Of a DNA stretch of 64,000 nt, positions 1 to 6,972 are shown piece by piece. How positions within the stretch are numbered: position 1 is the first letter of the stretch; the number at the start of each line of letters is the position of its first letter. The notes under the pieces were generated by a model. That model had not been told where the DNA came from, did no database searches, and saw nothing but the letters and a program-made list of their open reading frames with translations. The stretch covers positions 2,976,001 through 3,040,000 of the forward strand of contig NZ_CP014841.1 of assembly GCF_001641285.1 (NCBI RefSeq). Direction: 5' to 3'. The DNA is from Dyella thiooxydans. GTDB taxonomy: Bacteria > Pseudomonadota > Gammaproteobacteria > Xanthomonadales > Rhodanobacteraceae. A program made the translations under genes and the position numbers.

Positions 1-377
1 CCCAGCTGGCCATCGCCGAGATGGAGAAGCAGGGCAGCGGTCACGTGGTGAGCATCACCACCAGCCTCACCGACCACGCCATCGACGGCGTGCCGGCGGT
101 GCTCGCCTCGCTGACCAAGGGCGGCCTCAACGCTGCCACCAAGTCCCTGGCGATCGAATACGCCAAGCGGGGCGTGCGCGTGAATGCCGTATCGCCGGGC
201 GTGGTCAAGACACCGATGCACGGACCCGAGACGCACGGCGTCCTCGCCGCGCTGCACCCGGTCGGCCGGATGGGCGAGATCGCCGACGTGGTGAACGCCG
301 TGCTGTACCTGGAATCGGCCGGCTTCGTCACCGGCGAGATCCTGCACGTCGACGGTGGCCAGAGCGCCGGCCACTGA
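1..377 (+). CDS. SDR family oxidoreductase, C-terminal part (5' end outside window)
   Basis: C-terminal part (about 124 residues) of a short-chain dehydrogenase/reductase. The frame is already open at base 3, so the Rossmann glycine motif and the start codon lie left of the window. Visible are the strand HVVSITTSL with the catalytic-Ser region, the helix ASLTKGGLNAATKSLA, RVNAVSPGVVKTPMH and the C-terminal HVDGG. The position of the catalytic Tyr in YxxxK holds Ala (A-S-L-T-K). I recall this ASLTKGG variant as recurring in a subgroup of the family, so it is probably not decay. Substrate cannot be told. A hairpin and 58 bp separate it from the tautomerase gene, and the three genes 1-1919 may form one unit. 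Confidence 0.85.
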   Translation, partial: QLAIAEMEKQGSGHVVSITTSLTDHAIDGVPAVLASLTKGGLNAATKSLAIEYAKRGVRVNAVSPGVVKTPMHGPETHGVLAALHPVGRMGEIADVVNAVLYLESAGFVTGEILHVDGGQSAGH

Positions 378-385
378 GCCGGATG

Positions 386-408
386 AAGGCGGGCCGCCGG
401 CCCGCCTT
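386..408 (+). terminator. Hairpin between SDR and tautomerase genes
   Basis: A 10-bp perfect stem (AAGGCGGGCC, loop GCC, GGCCCGCCTT) is followed by TTCCCTT. It starts 8 bases after the SDR stop codon. It could be a terminator or an attenuator/processing stem inside an operon; the trailing U-run is weak. Confidence 0.5.
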
Positions 409-435
409 TCCCTTCGCACAAAAGGAGACACCGTC

Positions 436-672
436 ATGCCGTACATCAACATCCAGGTCACCCGCGAGGGTACCGCCCCGGGTCGCAGCGCGATGACCGA
501 GGAAGAGAAGGCCGCCCTGATTGCCGGCGCCAGCCAGCTGATGCTGGACGTGCTCGACAAGCCGCTGGAATCCACCTTCGTGGTGATCGACGAAGTACCG
601 ACGGAGAACTGGGGTTGGGGCGGCCTGCCTGCGCTCGAGTTCCGCCGCCGGCGGGCGGCAGGCAAGCCGTGA
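436..672 (+). CDS. 4-oxalocrotonate tautomerase-like protein
   Basis: A 78-residue member of the tautomerase superfamily. After removal of Met the N-terminal Pro of MPYINIQVT would be the catalytic base, as in 4-oxalocrotonate tautomerase. Family members are small beta-alpha-beta units that assemble as oligomers and move double bonds in keto-enol substrates. The segment MTEEEKAALIAGASQLMLDV is the usual amphipathic helix. AAAGGAGA sits about 8 bases before the ATG. Its stop codon overlaps the GTG start of the MFS gene (GTGA), which suggests translational coupling. The true substrate is unknown. Confidence 0.85.
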   Translation: MPYINIQVTREGTAPGRSAMTEEEKAALIAGASQLMLDVLDKPLESTFVVIDEVPTENWGWGGLPALEFRRRRAAGKP

Positions 673-1919
673 ACCGGCCCGCTCCGGCAGGTGGCGATGC
701 GCTGGCCGCATCGTCCGCGCCGAGCCCGGTCACGGCGTGGCAGGCCACGCTGGCGGGTTTCTGCGCCAGCCTGGTCGGCATCGGCATCGCCCGCTTCGCC
801 TATACGCCACTGCTGCCGGCAATCGTGGCAGCGCACTGGTTCGCCGCGTCCAGCGCGGCCTACCTCGGCGCCGCGAACCTGGCCGGCTACCTGGCGGGTG
901 CCGTGCTGGCGCGACCGGCGGCGAATCTTGTGGCGGCACGCGTCGTGGTCCGCGCGATGATGCTGCTGGCCTCCGTCGCGATGCTGGCCAGCGCGTGGCC
1001 GCTGTCGTTCGGGTGGTTCTTCGTCTGGCGATTCGCCTCCGGACTCGCTGGCGGCGGCCTGATGGTGCTGGCGGCAACCGCGGTGTTGCCACACGTGCCA
1101 CCTTCGCGGCGCGGGCTGGCCAGCGGAGTGATCTTCATGGGCGTGGGGGCCGGCATCGCCGCGTCCGGCACGCTGGTGCCCCTGTGGCTTCACCACGGAC
1201 TGGTGGCGACGTGGCTGGGGCTGGCTGCGATCTCGCTGGCACTCACTGCACTGGCCTGGCGCGGCTGGCCCGGCGACCGCGCCCCCCATATCGACCCGGC
1301 CGCGTCGCAGCGGCGGGTCCCGGGTCAGGCATGGTCGCTGCGCGCACTCTACGCGGGGTATGCCTTGAACGCCGCCGGGCTGGTGCCGCACATGATCTTT
1401 CTGGTCGACTTCGTTGCGCGCGGCCTTGGACTGGGCGTGCAGACCGGCTCGGCGTATTGGGTGCTGTTCGGGCTCGGAGCGCTGGCCGGACCGGTGCTCA
1501 CCGGCCATCTCGCCGACCGGATCGGCTTCGGCCGCGCGCTGCGCCTGGCCTATCTGATCGAAGCGATCGCGGTGGCCTTGCCGGCACTGCTTCCGGGCAC
1601 CGCGTGGCTGGTGATTTCCAGCGTGGTGGTCGGGGCCTTCACCCCCGGCATCGTGCCGCTGGCGCTGGGCCGCATCCACGAAGCGCTGCCGCACGACCAT
1701 GCCGCGCAGAAGGCGGCCTGGAGTCGGGCGACCACCGGCTTCGCCCTGCTGCAGGCCGCCGGCGCCTACGGCATGTCCTACCTGTTCGCTCACGACGGTG
1801 GACGCTACGGACAGCTGTTCCTGGTCGGCTCCGGGGCATTGCTGCTCGCGCTGACCATCGATCTGGTCGTGAACGCGGCGGGGGCCGCGGCGCAGCGCCA
1901 CGGGTCGCCGCCCGACTGA
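669..1919 (+). CDS. YbfB/YjiJ-family MFS transporter
   Basis: A 416-residue integral membrane protein with about twelve hydrophobic segments, starting around WQATLAGFCASLVGIGIARFAYTPLLP (given here only as a landmark). The early 'GIGIARFAYTPLLP' and the mid-protein 'GHLADRIGFGRALRLAY' loop are typical of the YbfB/YjiJ branch of the major facilitator superfamily, a group of uncharacterised exporters or importers. The GTG start at 669 overlaps the tautomerase stop. A hairpin with flanking A-run follows directly. Function beyond transport is not known; context suggests small organic compounds handled by the SDR and tautomerase. Confidence 0.85.
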   Translation: MNRPAPAGGDALAASSAPSPVTAWQATLAGFCASLVGIGIARFAYTPLLPAIVAAHWFAASSAAYLGAANLAGYLAGAVLARPAANLVAARVVVRAMMLLASVAMLASAWPLSFGWFFVWRFASGLAGGGLMVLAATAVLPHVPPSRRGLASGVIFMGVGAGIAASGTLVPLWLHHGLVATWLGLAAISLALTALAWRGWPGDRAPHIDPAASQRRVPGQAWSLRALYAGYALNAAGLVPHMIFLVDFVARGLGLGVQTGSAYWVLFGLGALAGPVLTGHLADRIGFGRALRLAYLIEAIAVALPALLPGTAWLVISSVVVGAFTPGIVPLALGRIHEALPHDHAAQKAAWSRATTGFALLQAAGAYGMSYLFAHDGGRYGQLFLVGSGALLLALTIDLVVNAAGAAAQRHGSPPD

Positions 1920-1926
1920 AGAAAAA

Positions 1927-1949
1927 AGCCCCGCCTTTCCGGCGGGGCT
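1927..1949. terminator. Intrinsic terminator after MFS gene
   Basis: Perfect 9-bp stem AGCCCCGCC / GGCGGGGCT with loop TTTCC, preceded by six A's and followed by CTTGGCTTCCTT. It begins 7 bases after the MFS stop codon. Confidence 0.75.
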
Positions 1950-1954
1950 CTTGG

Positions 1955-2134
1955 CTTCCTTGCCGCGCTTCCTTGCCGCGCTTCCTTGCCGCGCTTCCTT
2001 GCCGCGCTTCCTTGCCGCGCTTCCTTGCCGCGCTTCCTTGCCGCGCTTCCTTGCCGCGCTTCCTTGCCGCGCTTCCTTGCCGCGCTTCCTTGCCGCGCTT
2101 CCTTGCCGCGCTTCCTTGCCGCGCTTCCTTGCCG
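1955..2134. repeat. 13-bp tandem repeat array, 13 full copies plus a partial copy
   Basis: The unit CTTCCTTGCCGCG is repeated without a visible mismatch from 1955; the last copy is cut after 11 bases at 2134. The array lies between two hairpins in the gap between the convergent MFS and SPFH genes. The identity of the units points to recent expansion by slippage or unequal exchange. Open frames across it are artefacts of the repeat. There are no spacers, so it is not a CRISPR array. Confidence 0.95.
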
Positions 2135-2146
2135 GTCAACTCCGGC

Positions 2147-2181
2147 GCCACCCCCGCCCTCGTCCCGAAGGCGGGGGTGGC
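2147..2181. terminator. Strong hairpin downstream of the SPFH gene
   Basis: Perfect 12-bp stem GCCACCCCCGCC / GGCGGGGGTGGC with an 11-base loop, immediately downstream of the minus-strand gene that ends at 2189. There is no U-run, so it may act as a transcript-protecting stem as much as a terminator. Confidence 0.6.
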
Positions 2182-2188
2182 GAACCGC

Positions 2189-4189
2189 TTACGCGGTCGG
2201 TGCGTTGCTGCCGTCGGCGGCGACGCGCGGGGCGTCCTCCGCCAGGCCCGCGTCGGCCCGTTCGGCCAGCAGCGAGCTGGCCAGCTGGATCAGCGAGCCG
2301 ATGCCCTGGCCGCCGGCGTCGCCGCCCAGCGCGATCTTCGGCACGATGGCGATCTGGCCATCGCGGATCGCTTCGGCGAACTGCGCGCCCAGCGTGTTGA
2401 TCAGCTGCAGCCGCGCACCTTCGCCGGTGAGCGCCTGCGACTTGGCCTGGATCGCCGAGGCTTCCGCCTTGCCGACCGCGGCGATCGCCGAGGCCCTGCC
2501 GTCGCCTTCGGCGGTGAGCCGGCGGCGCTCGGCGTCGGCGTTGATGCCGATCACCTCGGCGCGCTTGTTGGCCTCCACCACGGCGGCCTCGCCGACGTTC
2601 TTCTTGATCGCGATCTGGATCGACGAGTTGGTCAGTTCCGCCTGGATATCGGTGGTGGCCCGGGCCTCGCGCAGCGAACGCTCCTTCATCGCCGACTGCT
2701 CCTGCAGCTCGTAGGTGGCGACCTGCTCGATCGCCACCTGGCGATCGCGCAACTGGTTGAGGATGGTGTCGATGCGCGCGCCCGAGGCGTTGCCGGCGCT
2801 GCCGTGCGGGGTGCCGATCAGCACTTCCTGCAGCTCCAGGTTGTAGGCGGCGAAACGCTCCTTCATCTGCTCGCCGGCCAGCATCTGGATCGCCGCGCGG
2901 TCCTGGATCAGCTGGATCAACGTCTTGGTCTGGCCGATGTTCTTGAAGTACGCGCTGACCATCGGGTCCAGCGTCTGGTCGACCAGCCGCTTGATGTCGC
3001 CGAAGCGCTGCACCACCAGCGGTGCCTTGCGGTAGTCGATGTGCACCACCACCGACAGCGGCAGCAGCGGCTCGAACGCGTCCTTGGTGATCAGCGAGAC
3101 CTCGGTCAGGTTCTCGTCGAACTTGTGCAGGTTGGTCACCTCCGGGGTCCACTTGAGGATGAAGTTGGTGGTCGGCACCAGCTGGATCTTTCCGGCGTAC
3201 GTGTTGAAGGCGTACTTGCCGGGCAGCAGCGGCTCCTTCCACACGCCGCGGCAGTCGTTGTCGACCAGCTCGCCGTGCGAGTAGCCGTCGCCCGAGCGGT
3301 CCGCACCGGTCTTGCCGATGTAGGACACGACCACGCCGACCGAGCCCACCGGCACCACGGTCTTGGGAATGAAGTCCACCGTGGCGAACAGCCGGTTGAT
3401 GTAATAGGTGCCCTCCACCAGCACCTGGTGCTGGCGGCCGCGGTTGCCGCCGGCGCGCAGGAACGCGTCGATGTTCTGGAAGTTGTTGTGGAACGTGGCC
3501 ACGTTGGTCGGGTCCTGGCCGACGCGTGGCGCCACGATCTCATCCGGCGGCAGCACCGGGCCGTCGTGCACGGTGACCACGCCGAGCATGTCGTTGGTGG
3601 TGTCCTCGGTGCCGCCACGGGCCTGGCCGCTGACGATCACCACCGGCGAGAAGCCGCGACGCTCGTTCAGCACCGCACCCATCTTGGCGATGGTGTCGGC
3701 CTCCTCGCGCGACAGCAGCAGGCCGTGCACGCGATTGAAGGTGATGATGGCGAACTGCGCCAGGTTCAGCGCGTAAGTGCCCTCGCGCAGGATGGTGCGC
3801 TGCGGGCCCTTCTGTCCGCCGCCGCGCAGGAACGCCGCGACGTCGACGATGCCGCCGTCCACGCTGCGGCCCAGCGCCTGGCCGTCGGCCAGATCCTTGC
3901 CGTCGCGGGCGAATACGTAGCCGATCTCGCCCTGCGGGATGGTGACCAGTTCCTCCTTGTGCACGCGGTACTGGAACGGAAAGAAGTAGTGCAGGCCGCC
4001 GCGCAGCACCTGCGGCTGGAAGCCCACCTCGCCCTTCAGGGCGATCAGCCCTTCGGTGAGCGAGGGTGCGCCCCACAGCCGCTCGACGATGCCGACGCGG
4101 TCGTTGGGGATGTAGACGATGACGTTGGAGGCGAACACCAGCAACGCCAGGATGACGACGGCCGCAGCCGCGGTGATGAGCCAGATCAT
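2189..4189 (-). CDS. Flotillin-like SPFH/Band 7 membrane protein
   Basis: A 666-residue protein with one N-terminal membrane segment (about residues 3-22, IWLITAAAAVVILALLV) followed by the start of an SPFH domain (VYIPNDRVGIVERLWG). The C-terminal third is rich in Ala/Glu/Lys, with runs such as QAELTNSSIQIAIKKNVGEA and EVIGINADAERRRLTAEGD, as in YqiK/flotillin proteins that form scaffolds in ordered membrane patches. The ATG at 4189 is chosen because AAAAAGGAA lies just upstream and a membrane anchor follows at once; upstream in-frame sequence is Arg-rich noise. It lies downstream of the YjfI-like gene on the same strand, a pairing I recall from envelope-stress loci, but with a 311-bp gap. 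Confidence 0.85.
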   Translation of the reverse strand: MIWLITAAAAVVILALLVFASNVIVYIPNDRVGIVERLWGAPSLTEGLIALKGEVGFQPQVLRGGLHYFFPFQYRVHKEELVTIPQGEIGYVFARDGKDLADGQALGRSVDGGIVDVAAFLRGGGQKGPQRTILREGTYALNLAQFAIITFNRVHGLLLSREEADTIAKMGAVLNERRGFSPVVIVSGQARGGTEDTTNDMLGVVTVHDGPVLPPDEIVAPRVGQDPTNVATFHNNFQNIDAFLRAGGNRGRQHQVLVEGTYYINRLFATVDFIPKTVVPVGSVGVVVSYIGKTGADRSGDGYSHGELVDNDCRGVWKEPLLPGKYAFNTYAGKIQLVPTTNFILKWTPEVTNLHKFDENLTEVSLITKDAFEPLLPLSVVVHIDYRKAPLVVQRFGDIKRLVDQTLDPMVSAYFKNIGQTKTLIQLIQDRAAIQMLAGEQMKERFAAYNLELQEVLIGTPHGSAGNASGARIDTILNQLRDRQVAIEQVATYELQEQSAMKERSLREARATTDIQAELTNSSIQIAIKKNVGEAAVVEANKRAEVIGINADAERRRLTAEGDGRASAIAAVGKAEASAIQAKSQALTGEGARLQLINTLGAQFAEAIRDGQIAIVPKIALGGDAGGQGIGSLIQLASSLLAERADAGLAEDAPRVAADGSNAPTA

Positions 4190-4500
4190 GGTGGCAATTC
4201 CTTTTTGCAGTGGACCCGCTGCGTGCGCGGGCGGAATGAACGCGGTAAAGCGTGGCGACCTCTCCCGTGTAGCTCGCCGACGACGGCGACCGGGCAAGCC
4301 GCTCCCGTCACGCTGCGAGGCGTGGGCGAAAACGCATGCAGGTCGGCGCGACGACGGAGGTTCCGTCGCGGTGTCGGCGCGTGGGGTGGTGCGACGGACG
4401 GGGCGGCTTATCCGCTGCCGCGCGGTGTCCGGGTCAGATGGCGAGCCGGCCCGTGATGGCGGCGGTTCGTGGTGGGACAGGCGTGCATCGCATCACCCAT
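4190..4500. other. Intergenic region upstream of the SPFH gene, no gene seen
   Basis: Very GC-rich stretch between two minus-strand genes. It holds the Shine-Dalgarno of the SPFH gene (AAAAAGGAA near 4197) and presumably its promoter, but I see no convincing -35/-10 pair, RNA gene or repeat. The open frames across it have no start signals or recognisable protein sequence. Confidence 0.5.
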
Positions 4501-5103
4501 TCAGCGGATCAGTGCAGCCAGCTCCTCGTGCGCGCGTACCGCGTTGCGGCCCAACACGTCGAGCTCCTCGACGATGTTGGCCAGCGGCGCGTGCGCCGAG
4601 AGCTGACCGAACAGGATGTAGTCGTCACCGACCAGGCCCACGTTGGACAGGGGCAGGGTCGGACCCAGGCGAAGACAGGCTTCGTTGAAGCGCGCGGCGC
4701 TTTTCACCGCGCCCTTCGTGCACAGCACCGTCGTCGCGAAAATCTCCTCGTCGCCGACCGTCAGCCGCGCCGGCAACTTGCCGTAGCGCGCCAGCGACAG
4801 CCCGATGGCCGGCGGCAGACCTTCCAGACGCACCTCGCGCAGCTCGCCGTGTGTGCCGGCATGCGCGGCGAGGGCCTCACACAACCGCGGCGCGCTCCAC
4901 TTCTCGTGCACGCTGGCGAAGTCCATCCCCGCCAGCAACTGCTCGGTGTGTTCGCCGCGGGCGTGGCGCAGGAATTCGCGCACCATCGCCTGCTCGTCCT
5001 CGGTCATGTAGATGCGGGGGATGGTCATGCCCAGCCCGCTCATGCGCTCGCGGAACGCCTTCTGGCGTGCGGCGCCGGCGCTGGGCGCCTTGCGGTTGGT
5101 CAT
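4501..5103 (-). CDS. Probable YjfI-like (DUF2170) protein
   Basis: A 200-residue soluble protein. The C-terminal half (SNVGLVGDDYILFGQLSAHA and IVEELDVLGRNAVRAHEEL) resembles what I remember of the YjfI/DUF2170 family, found beside PspA-like and flotillin-like envelope-stress genes. The N-terminal 45 residues are basic (RQKAFRERMSGLGMTIPRIYM) and look like the short DNA-binding arm of ribbon-helix-helix proteins, which is only a resemblance. A 30-bp perfect palindrome lies 21-50 bp upstream of the ATG, so tight transcriptional control, perhaps by itself, is plausible. Identity is moderately sure; function is unknown. Confidence 0.6.
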   Translation of the reverse strand: MTNRKAPSAGAARQKAFRERMSGLGMTIPRIYMTEDEQAMVREFLRHARGEHTEQLLAGMDFASVHEKWSAPRLCEALAAHAGTHGELREVRLEGLPPAIGLSLARYGKLPARLTVGDEEIFATTVLCTKGAVKSAARFNEACLRLGPTLPLSNVGLVGDDYILFGQLSAHAPLANIVEELDVLGRNAVRAHEELAALIR

Positions 5104-5123
5104 GATGGAATCCCCTGGAACCG

Positions 5124-5153
5124 ATAGTTACGCGTAACGTTACGCGTAACTAT
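5124..5153. promoter_or_regulatory. 30-bp perfect palindrome made of two GTTACGCGTAAC sites
   Basis: The sequence 5124-5153 equals its own reverse complement. It contains two abutting copies of GTTACGCGTAAC, each itself a palindrome. It lies 21-50 bp before the YjfI-like start codon and 45 bp downstream of the halogenase stop, where a promoter of the YjfI-like gene would be. Two adjoining dyads suggest binding of two repressor dimers. The cognate regulator is not identified. Confidence 0.8.
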
Positions 5154-5197
5154 ACGCCGGTTTTCCCGCCGCGCAAGCGAAATCGGCGGACGCCCGG

Positions 5198-6778
5198 TCA
5201 GGCCGCCGCGTGCGCCCGCCCGGCGCGCTCGCGGTGCTCGCGCACCATCCGTTCGACGAAGGCGCGGTGATCGGGCAGGTCGTCCTGCGCGCGCGCCGCC
5301 ACCTGCTGGATCGTGGCGAACTCCTGCCGCGCCTCCGCCACCTGGGTGTAGCTCCGGCGCATCGGGGTGAGGTCGGTGCGGAACTCCATGCCGTACAGCA
5401 CGTACTGCCAGCTCGCCACCAGGAACATCTCCAGGTCGCCGACGAAATCGAGCCGGTGCGGCGGGCGATACCGCCACAGCGCGAGCTTGTCCTGCAGCGT
5501 CTGCGGGATGCTCCCGGGCGCGGTGTTGTCGCGCCAGAACGGCGTATCGCGCCGCTGGCTGAGGCAGTAGTGCAGCTTGATGAAATCGATGATCCGCTCG
5601 TAGCGGGCCACCATCATCGTGTTGTAGTGGCGGGCGATCCGCGGCAGGTCGTCGAGATCGGCCGGCAGCGCGTGGGTCAACAGGTAGGCACCCAGTTCCA
5701 CCAGGGCGATACCGGTCGACTCCAGCGGCTCGACGAAGCCGCCGGCCAACCCCACTGCCACGCAGTTGTGCCGCCAGTGCTCGGGGCGATAGCCGGTCTC
5801 GAAACGGATACGCAGCGGCGTCAATCCTTCCGCTGCGTTGCCGAGGTAACCGCGCAGCACCTGCTCGGCGCGCGCATCGTCGGTGTGGCGGGAGGAATAC
5901 ACGTAGCCCACGCCGCGGCGCTGCTGCAGGCCGATGTCCCAGGTCCAGCCGGCCTCGTGTGCGGTGGCGATGGTGTACGAGGGGATCGGCGCGTCCGGTC
6001 GGTCGTACGGCACCTGCATCGCCATCGCACGATCGGCGAACAGCACGTCGGCGCGACTCAGGAACGGCGACTGCATGGTGCCGCCGGCGAGATGGCTGCG
6101 CAGGCCGGTGCAATCGACATAGAGGTCGGCGGTCATCGGGCCGAGCTCGGTGGTGATCAGCCGTGCGATCGCGCCGCGCTCGTCGAGTTCGGCGCGCTCC
6201 ACGGTGGCGACGTGACGGTGCACGCCGAGTGTCTGCGTGCCGTGCTCGGCGAGGACCCGGGCGAAACAGGCCGCGTCGAAGTGGAAGGCGTGGTTGAGCG
6301 GCCCCTGATAGTCCGGATCCTGCGGCCGCTTCGGTGCCCGTCCGCCCTCGACCACCCGGCTCTGCAGGGTCACTGCCTCGGCGAACGGCAGCTCCGCTGG
6401 CGCCTCGCCCAGCAGCCAGTACGGCAGCAGCTCCGGCCCGCCCGGGCGCTGGCTGGGTTGGTTGAAGGGATGGAAGAATGCGTCGCGACCCGGAGTACCC
6501 GGAGGGCGCACCCAGTGGCGATAGTGGATGCCCTGCTTGTAGGTGGCGTGCGCACCGTCGAGGAAGTGGCGCTCGTCCAGGCCGATCGCCGCCAGCGTGC
6601 CGCGGATCGAGGGGAATGTCGCCTCGCCCACGCCGAGCAGGCCGATGTTCTCCGCTTCGACAAGATGCACCTGGATGCCGGACGGATCGCTCGACCGCAT
6701 CGCCCGCGCCAGGTAGCACGCCACCAGCCATCCGGCCGTGCCACCGCCGACCACCAGCACCTTGTTGATCCGCGCCAT
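5198..6778 (-). CDS. Tryptophan halogenase-family flavoprotein
   Basis: A 526-residue FAD-dependent halogenase-like protein. The N-terminal NKVLVVGGGTAGWL is the GxGxxG FAD site; GVGEATFPSIRGTLA and the Lys in ATYKQGIHYRHW match the catalytic-Lys region of PrnA-type enzymes. The usual WxWxIP motif reads GWTWDIGLQQRRG, so the Pro is replaced by Gly. Members next to TonB receptors in Xanthomonadales and Caulobacter have no proven halogenation role. Start at 6778: GAGGAG lies about 8 bases upstream and the FAD motif follows directly; an ATG further upstream would add a tail overlapping the terminator. It is downstream of the TonB receptor gene but behind a terminator, so it probably has its own promoter. 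Confidence 0.85.
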   Translation of the reverse strand: MARINKVLVVGGGTAGWLVACYLARAMRSSDPSGIQVHLVEAENIGLLGVGEATFPSIRGTLAAIGLDERHFLDGAHATYKQGIHYRHWVRPPGTPGRDAFFHPFNQPSQRPGGPELLPYWLLGEAPAELPFAEAVTLQSRVVEGGRAPKRPQDPDYQGPLNHAFHFDAACFARVLAEHGTQTLGVHRHVATVERAELDERGAIARLITTELGPMTADLYVDCTGLRSHLAGGTMQSPFLSRADVLFADRAMAMQVPYDRPDAPIPSYTIATAHEAGWTWDIGLQQRRGVGYVYSSRHTDDARAEQVLRGYLGNAAEGLTPLRIRFETGYRPEHWRHNCVAVGLAGGFVEPLESTGIALVELGAYLLTHALPADLDDLPRIARHYNTMMVARYERIIDFIKLHYCLSQRRDTPFWRDNTAPGSIPQTLQDKLALWRYRPPHRLDFVGDLEMFLVASWQYVLYGMEFRTDLTPMRRSYTQVAEARQEFATIQQVAARAQDDLPDHRAFVERMVREHRERAGRAHAAA

Positions 6779-6839
6779 CGCCGGCTCCTCACCCGCTGCG
6801 GTGCCATCGTCCTCCGAGACCTGCCCGATCGCAAAGAAA

Positions 6840-6867
6840 GGCCGGAGTCCCGCGGGGAACTCCGGCC
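6840..6867 (-). terminator. Intrinsic terminator of the TonB receptor gene
   Basis: Perfect 9-bp stem GGCCGGAGT / ACTCCGGCC with a 10-base loop. Read on the minus strand it is followed by TTTCTTTG. It lies about 105 bases after the receptor stop and 62 bases before the halogenase start. Confidence 0.75.
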
Positions 6868-6972
6868 GTTGCGCCATTCAAGGGGAGGGAGCCGGCATCG
6901 GCACCTGTGATGCCGGCAGGGGAACGGCAAAAGGGAGCGGCGCGCTGCTCACGACGCGCCGCCATCGACAAC

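Noticed and set aside
1955-2134. Possible CRISPR array
   Set aside because: The 13-bp units abut with no spacers, and there are no cas genes.
737-4456. Very long open frame on the plus strand across the MFS gene, repeat array and SPFH gene
   Set aside because: It runs antisense or out of frame to clear genes, is Arg/Gly-rich throughout and crosses the 13-bp array; open frames of this kind are a side effect of high GC.
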